Shown: positions 33,901 to 45,133, counted from the first letter of the stretch. The stretch: DNA of 64,000 nucleotides from Rhynchopus euleeides (GCA_963210315.1 OY723258.1:496001-560000); one strand, 5' to 3'. Numbers and translations: made by a program. Notes: generated from the sequence alone by a model not told the origin.

Positions 33901-34685
33901 GGATTTGAAGTGTTCGGGGGGGTGGGGGGGGGGGGTGGGCGTACTTTTTTTTGAGTTTTTTTGTCGTTTTTTTTAGAACAAAAAATAAAGGGGCACGACA
34001 CACACACAAAACCACACAACACGCACGTACACACTAGATTATAGCAAAAAAAATGAAAGGCGCACGTGTGCAGAATTGTATGGATTTGGTTCGTTCCCCC
34101 CGAAAGATAATACCGCTCCTTCTCCCCCCCTCCCCTCCCCCCCTAAAAACAACACACAATGGAATACGCGAATAACCCGATCAGGCGGGGCTCACTGCAA
34201 CTACGCTCCACTCGCTGTGGGCAGCCCCTTTTGGTTCATCAGCCAACAATCTAAGCCACTGGATACCCAACCCGCTTCTATGCCTTGGGATCCACGTGCA
34301 GGACGACCACTCAGGTAACGCACACAGTGCCGCCAGGGCGCTGTATTCCGATGGGAGAGACGCAGAATCTCGGGGATAGGGGGGGGAGACGGCCAGCCAT
34401 GGTTTCCCCCCCCCCCCCGGTATCGACGACCGAAAGAGGTGTGGGTGCAAATATTCTTTCACGAGGGTGGGGGTATTCACACTTTCAGGCTGTCCACGAG
34501 ACGGGGGGGGAGGGGGTAGAGAGACAGGGGGGGGGACAGGGGGAGCGGGGGGGGGGGGGGGGGGGGGGGGGGGGCGGGCGCTGCTCCTGGCACCCAAAAA
34601 TGCACACAACGCCCACCACCACCGCCGGCACCGCCACCACCACCCCCCTCCCCCTTCCCCTCTCTCAGATCTCAGATCGCCCAGA
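30944..34685. other. Intergenic, poly-G rich, no gene recognised
   Basis: About 3.7 kb with long homopurine/homopyrimidine tracts: C run 31243-31261, G runs 31911-31930 and 34547-34574 (28 G). Minus-strand sequence at about 31965-32180 is Cys/Tyr/Trp-containing and protein-like but short and unassigned. The last 100 bp are the 3' flank of the GYF gene. Confidence 0.45.
34547..34574 (+). repeat. 28-bp poly-G run
   Basis: The longest uninterrupted G homopolymer in the window, 110 bp downstream of the stop codon of the minus-strand GYF gene. Confidence 0.95.
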
Positions 34686-36056
34686 TCAGTAAACGAGCCC
34701 CTCAGCCGGTGGGGCAGGGAACGCGTACCTCGAGAACTGGGGGTGCTTGTTGCTGTTGTTGCCGTTGCTCACGTTGTTGCTGTTGTTGCTGTTGCCGTTG
34801 TTAACGTTGTTGATGTTCCCGTTCCCGTTGTTGTTGGGCAGCTTCCCCTTGCGGGCCGCAGGGTGGAAGGGCTGGCGCTTGCCGAAGCTCGCGTTGCGCG
34901 GCGGGACGAACGAGGCAGTCACGGGGGAGACAACAGCGGCAGGCGGTGCCGGCACCGGTGCCTGCGTCGGGGTGAAGTGCGCCCCGGGCCAGCGGCATTC
35001 GCAGTAGGACTCGAAGAACCCGCCCACAGCCGGGTGGGACCCCAGCTCCGCCAGCAAGAACTCGCGGACATCCTCCGCAGTGTTCAGCGTTGCGAGGTGC
35101 CCCGCCACCACATGCGGGGGGACGTAGGACTGCAGCTGCGGGTTGTTCTTCAGCAGCTTCACCAGCTCCCCGGCAGCCCAGGCATCGCTCGGCGGGGCGC
35201 GCGGCGCGCGCTGGGGCTCCGCACGCTGAGGGAGCTGCTTCGCCCACGCCTGCTGCGGCACCTGCTGCTGCACCTGCGCAACCTGGGGCACCGGCGCCAC
35301 AGGCTCGTTGAGCACCGCCCCACCCCACTCGGGGACGGGCTTCCCCACCGGCTGCCACGGCAGGGCGTTGGGGTTGACGCCAGCCCCTGTGCGCGCGTCG
35401 ATGTGCCCCCCGACATGCGTCATCACCTCCGTGCTGTTGATCACGACATCCCCGTTGTTCACCGCGCCGAACGTCGCCTCCACGTTGAGCAGCGTGCACC
35501 GCACCAGGGTGGAGGCGTGCAGCCCACCCACACCGGACGCAACCCAATCCTCCAGCTCCGCCCACGAGTAATACCCCAGCCAGTTCCCCTCATGCGCGCG
35601 GTACTCCCACACAGGCGCATCCGTGTCGAAGGAGACGACCTGCGACGACGCGGAAGAGCAGGTGTCATTAGGGATCTCGTCAGGCCTGCTGACGCTGTGT
35701 GGGGCGGGCGTGGCCTCCGGCGCCGGCTGCACCGGCACGGCAGGCAGCGGTGACACAGTCGGCACCTCCGCAGGTGTCGTGTCGGCAGTGGAGGAGCACT
35801 CGCGGATGCAGGCGAGGACAGACTCGAGGGGGGTCAGCTCGTCCGTCAGCACGTCGTCCTGTGCAGCCGTGACCTCCTCCAGGACACCGACGATGTCGAT
35901 GCCCCCAAGAGGGCCCTCTGCTGCCGGGCCCTTCACCTCAGCGTCGAACACCTCCGGGGGTGACGAGCCTGTGCCGCGCATGCCGATCGTCCCGACATCG
36001 TCATCGCTCTCGCGGACCTGCTGCAGCAGCTGCGCGAGGTCAAACTCGGCGAGCAT
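34686..36056 (-). CDS. GYF-domain protein, GIGYF/PERQ/SMY2-like
   Basis: 456 residues in one exon. The N-terminal 145 residues are acidic and Pro/Ala/Thr-rich. Residues about 149-186 form a GYF-like domain: WEYRAHEG, then LGYYSWAELEDW, matching the family pattern W-x-Y...G-x-(F/Y)-x3-(E)(M/L)-x2-W, with Tyr in place of the usual Pro-Phe after Gly. Residues about 293-355 resemble the C-terminal helical segment of GIGYF proteins (LATLNTAEDVREFLLAELG then FFESY), and the end is Asn-rich (about 408-437). GYF domains bind Pro-rich ligands; GIGYF relatives act with 4EHP-type cap-binding proteins in mRNA repression and decay. The ATG at 36056 follows a long CT-rich tract on the coding strand (about 36070-36120), which would suit splicing or trans-splicing, although no AG lies between the tract and the ATG. 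Confidence 0.65.
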   Translation of the reverse strand: MLAEFDLAQLLQQVRESDDDVGTIGMRGTGSSPPEVFDAEVKGPAAEGPLGGIDIVGVLEEVTAAQDDVLTDELTPLESVLACIRECSSTADTTPAEVPTVSPLPAVPVQPAPEATPAPHSVSRPDEIPNDTCSSASSQVVSFDTDAPVWEYRAHEGNWLGYYSWAELEDWVASGVGGLHASTLVRCTLLNVEATFGAVNNGDVVINSTEVMTHVGGHIDARTGAGVNPNALPWQPVGKPVPEWGGAVLNEPVAPVPQVAQVQQQVPQQAWAKQLPQRAEPQRAPRAPPSDAWAAGELVKLLKNNPQLQSYVPPHVVAGHLATLNTAEDVREFLLAELGSHPAVGGFFESYCECRWPGAHFTPTQAPVPAPPAAVVSPVTASFVPPRNASFGKRQPFHPAARKGKLPNNNGNGNINNVNNGNSNNSNNVSNGNNSNKHPQFSRYAFPAPPAEGLVY

Positions 36057-37963
36057 CGTGTCGGAGATTATGGAGATGAAAAGGCGGGAGAAAGAGAAGA
36101 GAGAGAGAAAGGGGGGTGGATGGAGATCAGACTGCTTTCTTAGGAATCCGAGAGGTTTGAAAAGATAGATCAAACGCAAGAGGGGCGATAGAGTGAGAGA
36201 GAGAGAGAGAGCGGGCTAATAGGGCCCGAGAAGGAGGAGCAGTGGAGAGTGGCAGGCAGGTCGGGGTGGGGGTTTGCGTGCAAATATGCTTGTTGCAGAT
36301 GTTGCCAATCAGAGAGAGAGGGGTGGGGGGGCGGGGGTGGGATGGGGGGGGGGTGGGAGTGGGGTGCTGCTTTATCGGTTTGGTTAGTGAATCACCTACA
36401 AAATATAGAGTCAGCCTGTGTGGGGTGGTGTGGGGTGGGGGGTGTGTGGATGCAGCATCGGAAAGCAGGTTCACGCCTGAGCGTGTGTGTGTGGGGGGGG
36501 GGGGGGGGGGGTGGCATTGCGTGCCAAGAAAATTCTAGAAAAAGGGGAGGCGATGGCGAAGTGGGGTGGGGTGGGGTGGGGGTGGGTGATTGCTGCTGAG
36601 AGGGCACGTGCCTGCCGTTTTTTTTTCCCGCCAGCCAAACCACGCGCAGTGGCGTACCTCTTTGTATTATATCCGCCGGCCACCGGGACAAATCGAACGG
36701 ATAAGCCTCCTGACAACAGGGAACCATTCACCACACAACGTTGGATGCAGTGCCTGTGCCGAGGGTTGGCGCAGCACTGTGTAGGGGGACTTTCTTTTTG
36801 TTTCTCGTGTCAAAAAAATAGCACACGCCATCGGGCGGGGGTGGGGGAGGGTTCTTCAAGCGACAATCCCATCACAGTTCGCTGTTCTGAGAGCGCTGCC
36901 GATGAAGCTACCCACGACGCATTCAGAGGGGCCATCTGCCTTGAAGCAGTGCGTGGTGTGATGTGGCAGAGTTGCAACAGCACACCTCCCCACCCCGCCA
37001 CACACCGAAACCCTCTCTTTCCTGGCGCCGGGACTCCAGCCAGGCAGCCTGAAGGAATGCCCAGTGGTGTATCTTCGGAGATAGAGAGGGAGTGCGTGAC
37101 TCTGTTCGGTTTTGCGCATTTGCCCACCGCTTGTTGGTTTAAGGAAAGGAGGAGCGGCCAACAAAGCTGTTGCCCAATGTGTCAAGGCAACCCGGTGCCA
37201 GCCCAGGTTAAAAAGAGATGTTGCAACCAGTTCCATATGTGGTTTGCAAGCCCAATAGGTGTAAACATATATTCTTCAAACGGCGTATGCCGAGGAAGGT
37301 GTTCAAAAAAACATCCCGGGTTATGCTGTTGTGCACATGATTTGCAGTGCACCGTGGCCCCTGCGACAGAGGCTTTTGCTGTGAAGATAGCTGATATGGC
37401 TTTGTGTTGCTGTGTCAAGGCACACTGCGCGCACTACGCTCCCACTTGACTCTTTTTGTCGTGGATTGTTTGGGGGAGGGTGGTGGAGGAGAAAGACGAA
37501 TCATATGTGTACAGATCGCATCACTCAGGGTGACTGGTGCATTTGACACCACCCCCAGAAAGACATCGGTGGCTGGACAAGCCACCGCACGGCTCGGTGT
37601 GGCATGGCCCCTTCTTTTGAACCTTTCAAACATATTTTGAACGATTCTGAACGATCATTGGCCCTGCCTCTTACAGCTCCGAGAGGGGCTGCTGCTCCAA
37701 GCTTGCCTGGCCACATTCCCATACGCTGCTGCAAAAGGGTATATTACATGTGCGCTCTCTTCTGAACAAAACACCCCACCTTTTTGAAGAACACGCCTAA
37801 AAAATAGCTTGCTGCACTACATGTGGAGTGGGGGGGAGGACAGGGAGGAGGTAGAAACTGTGTTGGTTCAGGGGCCCGAACCCAGTTAGGTAACCGCAGA
37901 CTGGAAAACCCTGGAAGATTCCCCTCGCTCTGACAGCAACACAGGTCACACCGCCACAGCGTA
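36057..37963. other. Intergenic, no gene recognised
   Basis: Contains an AG microsatellite (36196-36212), G runs (36345-36355, 36492-36510) and a GAGAGGGGC motif copy (37681-37696) preceded by TTTTGAACGA-type words. Open frames here lack motifs. Confidence 0.45.
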
Positions 37964-40711
37964 TCATGCTCCGGTAAAGAGGATGAAGGCAGCCCCGTGT
38001 GCCGGCAGCTGCCTTGCAGTGTATGTGTTATTGAAGGTCCCGACGTTTCCGTGCATCAAAATGTCACGGGCAACCTGCATGCCCGCGAGGCCCAGCTGGC
38101 CCCATGTCGCGCTGACGTCTGCCGGCCCTTCTGTCGGGTTCACCAGCACCGCCGCAACAGTCTTGTCAGACAAATGCTTCACCACAACCAGGGCTGTGCT
38201 GTTGTCAACGACAGACACGCCCTGCATCTGCCCCGACAGGCCGAGGTCCTGGTTCACCGCAATGGCCTCTGTGTTTATGAAGATATCCAGAGTCTCCTGT
38301 GCGATGTTGACCACATCTGTCGCAATCAGCAGCGGCGCACTCACAACACACCACAGGCTGAAGTGTGAAACCTGCTCGTTGTACGACAGGCCAGCGTTTC
38401 CAACCTGCAGCATGTCAGGGTCGTTGAACTTCCCGGGCCCCGCGACACTCGCCATCAGGTTGTTGCCACGGAAGTTGGCCAGCACGGAGTCCCACGTCGC
38501 CTGGATGTCCCCTGTGGTGCGCCACATGTCGGCACAGCCGTGCACCCACTCCCCGCACCCCGTGGGGCTCTTGCAGTATTCCACGGACATCAGCACGGGG
38601 CGCCCGCACTGTGCGAGGGTGGTGTGGAAGGGGATCCAGCTGCTGTTGATGGCGGTGTAGTGCGTCCCCCCGCAGGAGTCGATCTTGATGTAGTCCAGGC
38701 CCCACGCGCAGTACGTCTGGGCATCCTGCTGCTCGCTTCCGTATGACCCGGGGCGCTTCTGGCATGTCAAAGAGGAGCTGGATGTGTACAGCCCGAACTT
38801 CATCATGTGGTTGTGTGTGTAATCTGCGAGGTACTTCATGCCGGAGGGGAACCGGACGCTATCGGCAACGATGGTTCCCGATGCATTCCGTGCGATCTGC
38901 CACCCGTCGTCGATGTTGACGTATTCGTAGCCTGCAGCGAGCAGGCCGTTTGACGACATTGCGTCCACAATACCCTTGATGATGTTCTCGTCGACGTTTG
39001 TGTGGTAGAAGTTCCACGTGTTGTACCCCATAGGAGGTGCGGTCCGGGCTGCCGATGCCGCCGGCTTGTCTCCTGCGCTCTGCTTCTGCACAACAGGTGC
39101 CACACTCTCCGACACGTTGGCCACGAAGGGGCCGAGAGGCAGCCCGTCGCTCGAACGCAGCACGCACTCAACGTAATTTGCGTAGGCGTACCGCACCTCG
39201 GACACACCCTCTGCCAGGTTCTGCAGCATGACGGTGGTCGCGTTGTCCGCCAGCACTGTGTCCTGCTGAGCCACGCGCTGCCACCCACCCGACACAAACA
39301 CCTCGAAGGGCGCAGCCTTGGCGCAGCACAGAGTGCAGTCGTCCGCCGTCAGGTCGCTGTTGATCCCAGTCATGTCCTCAAGCGCCAGCCCAAATGCTGT
39401 GCCCTCCACAAACACAATCTTCACAGATGTCGCAGACACGCGCACAGCCTCCTGAAACAGGGGCCCTGTCCAATACGACGTCCACTGGTCCTCCGGAGGC
39501 ACTGTGTCCGCCTTGTCGTTTGTCAGGCGCCCCTCCTGTGCGAACGCAATCCGTGCCAGCTGCAGCGCCACACGCTTCCCGATGGGCTTCTTGTTGGGGG
39601 GATGCACGGGCTCGCTGTCCCATGCCCCAGGCATGTCGTACGCGATCGCCATCCCTGTGATGTCCAGCGGGCCCTGCGCATGCGGCAGGATGGTGGACGT
39701 CGCAATCCTGACATCAATCGTCCCGTCGGGGATGCTCTCATTGCCACCAGACTCCACCGACGGCGCCACCTGCACCGCGACGAAGGGGAAGTCGCCCATC
39801 TGCTTCGCCTGCCGCCAGCTCTTGATCAAGGCCTGCTGCATGCAGGCATAGTAGTCTGTGCGCACCACAGTCGCGTTGAGCGGCTGGCCCGCGTTTGCCT
39901 CCCCTTGATACCAGATGGCGGCCCGGACCGACATGTACCGGAAGGGGTGCACCATGTCGTCGTACAGCGCACTCGGATGGTCGATGGGGTTGCCCACGAT
40001 AGGCACCTCGAAATCGGGGCACAGCGCGAAGGCCTCCTTCGGCATCCACGCTGCGATGCGGGAGCCCCCCACGTCGCTCATCACCACACCGATGGGGCGG
40101 GATGCGGTGTGGATACGCTGCACGTCACGCGCACTCAGGAAGCACACGGCAGAGAAGTCGTGGATGTACCCCGAATTCATCGCCTCGGCAGCCGTCACCC
40201 AGCTGGAACAGGGGCTAGCCGTGCACTGGCCTGTGTGGTTGACGTCGAAACGGGGCCCCTGGCAGCTCCACGACTTGGGTGTGTTGAAGAAGCGCATCCC
40301 AGCGTAGTGCGAGTCACGCAGGGTGTCGCTCTCTGCCGACCCGTTGATGGCGCTGAGCAGGGGGAAGTCCATGTTGGACTGGCCGCTGCAGAAGTACACG
40401 TCACCCTGGAGAATGTTGTTGATGGTGTGCACATCGCCCGTGGCGCCGGTGATGGTGGCATTGCGGGGGTCGGTGGCGTAGCACGGCGTCAGCGAGACGA
40501 CCCACTCGCCCTGACTGTCAGCGGTCACCTTGTACGTCACCCCGCAGTCTTCGATAGTCACCACCTCGTTCGGGTCGGCCAGGCCGTTGAACCGCGCCCG
40601 TGCGCCATACTCGCTGTTGGTCTGCAGGACCATGTTATCGCTGATCCAAGAGGGCAGCTGCACCAGGGCATTGCTGCTCGCCGCAAGCAGCAGCATGCAC
40701 AGCTGCCGCAT
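37964..40711 (-). CDS. Secreted SASA esterase fused to GH27 alpha-galactosidase
   Basis: 915 residues, one exon. A signal peptide covers about residues 1-16. Residues about 17-540 form a sialate O-acetylesterase (SASA, SGNH-like) module: G110-Q-S-N-M with nucleophile Ser112, WYQGE at 267-271, and DMPGAW...HPPNK with catalytic-type His370. Residues about 555-915 form a complete GH27 module: APPMGYNTWN at 558, NIDDGW near 599-604, nucleophile Asp678 in DYIKIDSCGG, acid/base Asp735 in RTTGDI, and NDPDML near 763-768, then a C-terminal beta domain. The protein should be exported and remove O-acetyl groups and terminal alpha-galactose from glycans, a logical pair for degrading acetylated galactose-containing polysaccharides. 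The SASA substrate (sialate or plant/algal acetyl esters) is not decidable. The ATG at 40711 was chosen because it directly starts the signal peptide. Confidence 0.92.
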   Translation of the reverse strand: MRQLCMLLLAASSNALVQLPSWISDNMVLQTNSEYGARARFNGLADPNEVVTIEDCGVTYKVTADSQGEWVVSLTPCYATDPRNATITGATGDVHTINNILQGDVYFCSGQSNMDFPLLSAINGSAESDTLRDSHYAGMRFFNTPKSWSCQGPRFDVNHTGQCTASPCSSWVTAAEAMNSGYIHDFSAVCFLSARDVQRIHTASRPIGVVMSDVGGSRIAAWMPKEAFALCPDFEVPIVGNPIDHPSALYDDMVHPFRYMSVRAAIWYQGEANAGQPLNATVVRTDYYACMQQALIKSWRQAKQMGDFPFVAVQVAPSVESGGNESIPDGTIDVRIATSTILPHAQGPLDITGMAIAYDMPGAWDSEPVHPPNKKPIGKRVALQLARIAFAQEGRLTNDKADTVPPEDQWTSYWTGPLFQEAVRVSATSVKIVFVEGTAFGLALEDMTGINSDLTADDCTLCCAKAAPFEVFVSGGWQRVAQQDTVLADNATTVMLQNLAEGVSEVRYAYANYVECVLRSSDGLPLGPFVANVSESVAPVVQKQSAGDKPAASAARTAPPMGYNTWNFYHTNVDENIIKGIVDAMSSNGLLAAGYEYVNIDDGWQIARNASGTIVADSVRFPSGMKYLADYTHNHMMKFGLYTSSSSLTCQKRPGSYGSEQQDAQTYCAWGLDYIKIDSCGGTHYTAINSSWIPFHTTLAQCGRPVLMSVEYCKSPTGCGEWVHGCADMWRTTGDIQATWDSVLANFRGNNLMASVAGPGKFNDPDMLQVGNAGLSYNEQVSHFSLWCVVSAPLLIATDVVNIAQETLDIFINTEAIAVNQDLGLSGQMQGVSVVDNSTALVVVKHLSDKTVAAVLVNPTEGPADVSATWGQLGLAGMQVARDILMHGNVGTFNNTYTARQLPAHGAAFILFTGA

Positions 40712-41585
40712 CGTTGCAGCTCCGATTTTCGCAGGGAGGAGGTACGCCTGGGGGCGGTGTGGTGTGGTGCGGTGGTGGTGGTGGTGGTGGCCCCTCTTGC
40801 GAAACGGCGCGTGCCCCCCGCTGGCCGGAGAGGCGCGATAAAATATAAAGCAGAAATACGGGGGGCGAACCTCAAGAGGAAAACCCTCGGGGCAATTTGG
40901 ACGATATCGACAGACAGATATCTCAGTCTGCCACATGGTGCATGGTGTGTGCAGTGTGAAGCGCGAGCAAGCATCTGGCAAAGGCTACGCCCTACCTCTC
41001 ACCAACCCGCCCTCCCCACACCCCACCACACCCCCGCCCTCCGTGTTGATGCAGTGTTGCGAAGCGGTGTTGGGTGGGGGTGCAGGGACAGGGGGTGGGG
41101 GGGGGGGGGGTGGGAACCTTCCCTTCATTTGCTCCGCAGGTTGTGTCCGAGATCTAATGCCCCTGCCCCTGCCCTAGGTGAGGGGAGGGGAGTGGGGTAA
41201 TAGGGGGCAAGGGTTGCTGTGAAGATGCCCCAAGAAATAGGATGACACACACATAGCCACACAACCCCCCAGCACTACGACAACACATCTGGCGCAGGGC
41301 AGTGGTGATTTACAGTGATGATGGGCTGAATGATTGGAAAGGAGAAGGAGCTCTCCCCCTCCCTGACCTCTCGGTATTATGTATCCTTCCATCAGGGCTG
41401 TTCGTTCTACGACGCGCCGCCATATAGTTCTTTTCAAAGCACACAGGCAGAGAAACGTTGCGTTCATACATTGTTGCGGTGCTAGTGGGTCTGGTTGTGA
41501 GAAGGGGGGAAAGCCCGTTGCGGGGGAGGGGCGGGGAAGGGCAGCTGGTGCGAGGAAGGGTTACAGCTTAGGTTCTACTAAGAGG
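40712..41585. other. Intergenic
   Basis: The 5' flank of the esterase gene shows (CCA/GGT)n at 40770-40790 and G runs at 41095-41111. No gene seen. Confidence 0.5.
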
Positions 41586-42049
41586 AAGAGAAACAGGGGA
41601 TAAGATAGGTCTGGTTTTCCGGTTTTCAAAACCAGGGTTTCCCGGTTCCCGGTTTTCTGAAAAAAAAAAAAAGGCCGGTCTCATTTTTGGCGTTTTTTTG
41701 TAACTTTGGGACAGTAAAACAGTCAGAAAAAACGCCAGAAAAAAATAGAAAGTGACCCCATCGTGATCCGCACGGAGCTCAAATAGTCCAAAGAAGGCAG
41801 AGAAGCGGAGAAGAAAAAATGGACCTAGCGGGTGGCCCGGTGGGGCCCGGTGGGTGGTGATGCCCTCGTCATGCAGGTCTCTTCTGTTTTGAAGTTTCGA
41901 GATCCTCCATTGTGTGATGGTCCCGCAGAACTGGCACAGAACCGTCCTCCGTAGGGATCACACCGAGCCTTCACATGTCAGGTGTCTGACTGGTGGCACC
42001 CACGACACACCCACACCCCCACGCGCCTGCAGGCATACTGTAAGAAGAT

Positions 42050-44950
42050 ATGTCAAAGCGGAGAGCGCATCAGGCCCAGCTGGGCGCGTTTGGCTTTGCA
42101 TCGCAGAGGGCGGTGCGGGGGACGGTGCAGGAGGTGGGCGGGCCGCAGTATCACACTGGGTATGACCAGTGGAAGGCGGGCAAGTACCCCGGGCAAGACC
42201 GATATGCCAACTTGCACGCCTTCCTCTGCAACCAGTGCTCGATCCGCGGCTTCAGCAACCACCAAGCCGCCTCAAACAGGCACCTTGTCGCGCTGTGCAA
42301 GGCATTCGATGCTCTTGCTCGCGCGGACGACGAGGTGGCACCTCATATGAGGAAGCCCCTGAGTAGCCTCGTCAAACTGGCAAAGACAAAGGCAGACGAA
42401 ATGCCGTTGGTGGAGAGCGAGGCCGTGCCGGCGCCTGCCCCGACACAGCAGGCCCCAGCCCTCGTCGCAGATCTTGCGATTGCACGGCAAGTTGAGGTCG
42501 AGATGGCAGCTGATGATAATGCGGAGAGATCAGCTGAAGCTCTGGAGGCCGCGATCGCCAATGAGCGCCAACGCGCGAGGGGCTACACCACCACCCCCGT
42601 GCGCAACTCCAACGACTGCCTGTACCCTTCCCTCCACAAGCACGAGGTCTACGCCTACGTGGAGGCAAAGTTGATGGCGCAGTACGCGGGGCCCGTCGGC
42701 TTGGATGCGCCTGCCGAGCCCTTCCCCCGCGCCAGCGAGATGGTGCATGTCCCGGAGGACATCCAGGGGGACAGCCGGGTGATGGGAATGCTGCGCGAAT
42801 CCCACGCGTGGGCAAAACCCACACCCGAGGGGCTGGCGTGCCGCGCTTGCTTTGACGCAAGCAAGCGCGGTGTCTTCGTCGGGCGGTGCCTGCCATGGAA
42901 TGAGGTGAAGAGCCGCTTCACCTCCCGCGCGAAGGAGCACACCGAGGCAACGAGACAGAAGCACACCGAGAAGTGGGCACAGTGGCTGGCAAGAGAAGAC
43001 TCGGTGCGCCGACATGGGACTGCAGGAGAGATCCGCTCCACAGCTCACCAGAGGGCCTGGGTCAACTCTAAGGTGAAGCAGCTTCAGAACACCGAGATGC
43101 TCTGCCGCCTGCTGCACGACGTACAGTACTGTTGCAGCAACAACGAAGCCCTCACGACGACCCTCGCATCCCTCCGCGTGCGTGACAGCTACACTTCCCC
43201 AGAAGTAAAGTCTTTCAATGCTACATACCACAACCTCACCTCGAACACAATCTACGACGAAGTAGTGGGTCTGATGGCAAGCCACGCCATGGCGGAAGTG
43301 AAGCACAAGATTGAAAGATCCCCGTTCGTATCCATCATCACGGACGAGACGCAGGATGTGACACGCCAATCGCAATTTTGCATCCTGATCCGGGTCATCG
43401 ACCCAACCACCTTTGATACCAACGAACTGTTCTGGCGCATGACTCCGCTGAACACATCACAGACTGCGACAAACATCACAGATTTCTTGATTCAACAACT
43501 CGACGACCTTGGCGACGGTTTCTGGAACAAGATGCTTGCGTTTGCGTCGGATTCGTGCAACACCATGGGCGGGAGTCGTAAGGGTGTTCAGTTGCAGGTG
43601 AAGGTACGGAAAGCACCGTACTCCTTCTGGGCGGCTTGTCGGGCGCATGCACTCAATCTTGTTGCGATGCACACTGCCAAGGACCACCCTGTCATCCGCG
43701 CAAGCTACGACCTTGTCTCCAGCACGTTTGCCTTGCTGTACAGGGGTGCTGGGAATGGCACAGGCAAACTCCGGTGCTTTCGGGAATGCATGTCCGCTTT
43801 GGAGAGGATCGATGGCTTCGGGTTCTGGCGTGAGCGCGACTTGTGCAGTGTTGGAGACACCCGCTGGTGTTCGCATGAGCGTTGTGCGCAGAGTCTGACT
43901 GACTGCCTCAAAGGGGTGGTCATGTGTATCAACAAGCTGGATCATGAGAAGGCAGTTGCCCTGCGTGCGGTGTACCAGGAGAGCAGCACCCTCGTCGGGT
44001 TATTCCTGATGCGGGAGGTGATGCACTGTCTTGGCGCCTTCTCGCGGTGCATACAGCATGCAAGCCTGTGTTTCGGTGATCTCCCTCGCATCGCGACACA
44101 CTATGCATGCAAGATCGGAAAGCTGTTAGAACGACCCGACCTGTCTCCGACCTACGCATCCTGCTGGATACTGATCAATGACGCCCGGCCTTCTTGCCCT
44201 CCCATCACGGAGGAGTTCGTGGCACAGTATCACGAGCAGTACGCAAAGCCCTACCTCCGTACCCTGAAGGAGGAGATCGAGGGGCTGATGGATGACTTCG
44301 GGGTGCTTGCAGCATTCTCTGTGTATGATCCCTGGTGCCCCGACTTCGACAACGCAGCAGCAGCGGCACAGAAGCTCAAAGCACTTTGCGATCATTTCTG
44401 CGAGCCCAAGGTGATGACATTTGAGGATGCCGACGGGGTGCAGAAGGAGACGGAACCGAGTGCACCGTACTTCCCGGCCGAAGAGCGGGGTCTGCTGGAG
44501 TTGGAGCTGGCCAACGTGCGAATGAAGCTGAAGGAGACCGCACAAACACAGGAGGATACCCGCAGCCGCAGATTCAGCACTCTCATCAAAGCATTCTTGA
44601 AGAATCAGCTGAACCGTCTCGCCTTCCCGCACACCTCGCGTCTCCTGCAGATTGTGCTGACCATCCCCTTGTCGACAAGTAGTGCTGAGCGGATGTTCTC
44701 CAAGCTCCGCATCATCAAGAACAGGCTCAGCAACCGTATGGGCGACGCCAAGCTGCAGAACACGCTGGCCATCTGTATGGAGGGTAGTGTCACTCCGGAC
44801 GGGATTCCGGAAGCGGCGCTCCGTCAGTACGTGGACGCATTCACATCGGAAGAACGAAAGCTCAGCTACTGTCCCTTCGGGGAGCTGCGGGCGGCACAGC
44901 AACACGCCACTGCTGTTCGGCAGAGCCTGGCACAACCATGGTGGGTGTGA
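42050..44950 (+). CDS. hAT-family transposase
   Basis: 966 residues, uninterrupted. N-terminal zinc-finger-like segments: C60-x2-C63 with H78 and C83, and a second C264-x2-C267 with H297/H305 (TTF-type spacing). The RNase H-like core has D432 in TDETQDVT, D501 in FASDSCNT, and the C530-x2-H533 pair in CRAHALNL that is diagnostic of hAT. DTRWCSHERC follows near residue 603. The C-terminal dimerisation domain spans about residues 855-920, with catalytic-type E880 in STSSAERMFS and KNRLSNRM after it. The enzyme excises and reinserts the element, making 8-bp duplications. Start: first ATG of the frame, 456 bp inside the left end. All expected catalytic residues are present, so it may be active. 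It resembles the C-terminal-TTF, ZBED5/transposase-derived branch more than Ac itself; that placement is inference. Confidence 0.95.
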   Translation: MSKRRAHQAQLGAFGFASQRAVRGTVQEVGGPQYHTGYDQWKAGKYPGQDRYANLHAFLCNQCSIRGFSNHQAASNRHLVALCKAFDALARADDEVAPHMRKPLSSLVKLAKTKADEMPLVESEAVPAPAPTQQAPALVADLAIARQVEVEMAADDNAERSAEALEAAIANERQRARGYTTTPVRNSNDCLYPSLHKHEVYAYVEAKLMAQYAGPVGLDAPAEPFPRASEMVHVPEDIQGDSRVMGMLRESHAWAKPTPEGLACRACFDASKRGVFVGRCLPWNEVKSRFTSRAKEHTEATRQKHTEKWAQWLAREDSVRRHGTAGEIRSTAHQRAWVNSKVKQLQNTEMLCRLLHDVQYCCSNNEALTTTLASLRVRDSYTSPEVKSFNATYHNLTSNTIYDEVVGLMASHAMAEVKHKIERSPFVSIITDETQDVTRQSQFCILIRVIDPTTFDTNELFWRMTPLNTSQTATNITDFLIQQLDDLGDGFWNKMLAFASDSCNTMGGSRKGVQLQVKVRKAPYSFWAACRAHALNLVAMHTAKDHPVIRASYDLVSSTFALLYRGAGNGTGKLRCFRECMSALERIDGFGFWRERDLCSVGDTRWCSHERCAQSLTDCLKGVVMCINKLDHEKAVALRAVYQESSTLVGLFLMREVMHCLGAFSRCIQHASLCFGDLPRIATHYACKIGKLLERPDLSPTYASCWILINDARPSCPPITEEFVAQYHEQYAKPYLRTLKEEIEGLMDDFGVLAAFSVYDPWCPDFDNAAAAAQKLKALCDHFCEPKVMTFEDADGVQKETEPSAPYFPAEERGLLELELANVRMKLKETAQTQEDTRSRRFSTLIKAFLKNQLNRLAFPHTSRLLQIVLTIPLSTSSAERMFSKLRIIKNRLSNRMGDAKLQNTLAICMEGSVTPDGIPEAALRQYVDAFTSEERKLSYCPFGELRAAQQHATAVRQSLAQPWWV

Positions 44951-45133
44951 TCCTGAGTCGGTTGGTGCCGGGGCTCGTGCGCCCCCCCCCCCCCCCTCCC
45001 CGCCGGCTCACTCCGCCGCCCCCCCCGCCCCCGTCCTCCTCCCTTCCTCTCTGCTTCCCCCTCCCCTGACCTCTTGCCCCGCCCCTTAGAGCATTGTTGT
45101 TTGTGTTGTGCATGTCTTTGTGCTAAGAGTTCG

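Noticed and set aside
34467..35753. Plus-strand 428-codon frame opposite the GYF gene
   Set aside because: Antisense shadow with Arg/Leu/His bias; starts in a poly-G run.
36487..37449. Plus-strand 320-codon frame with many cysteines
   Set aside because: Begins in a G run, crosses unrelated motifs and shows no regular cysteine spacing.
39002..41200. Long plus-strand open frame of 732 codons opposite the esterase-galactosidase gene
   Set aside because: It is the antisense shadow of a GC-rich gene; the minus-strand protein has intact catalytic motifs, the plus-strand frame is Arg/His/Leu-rich with none.
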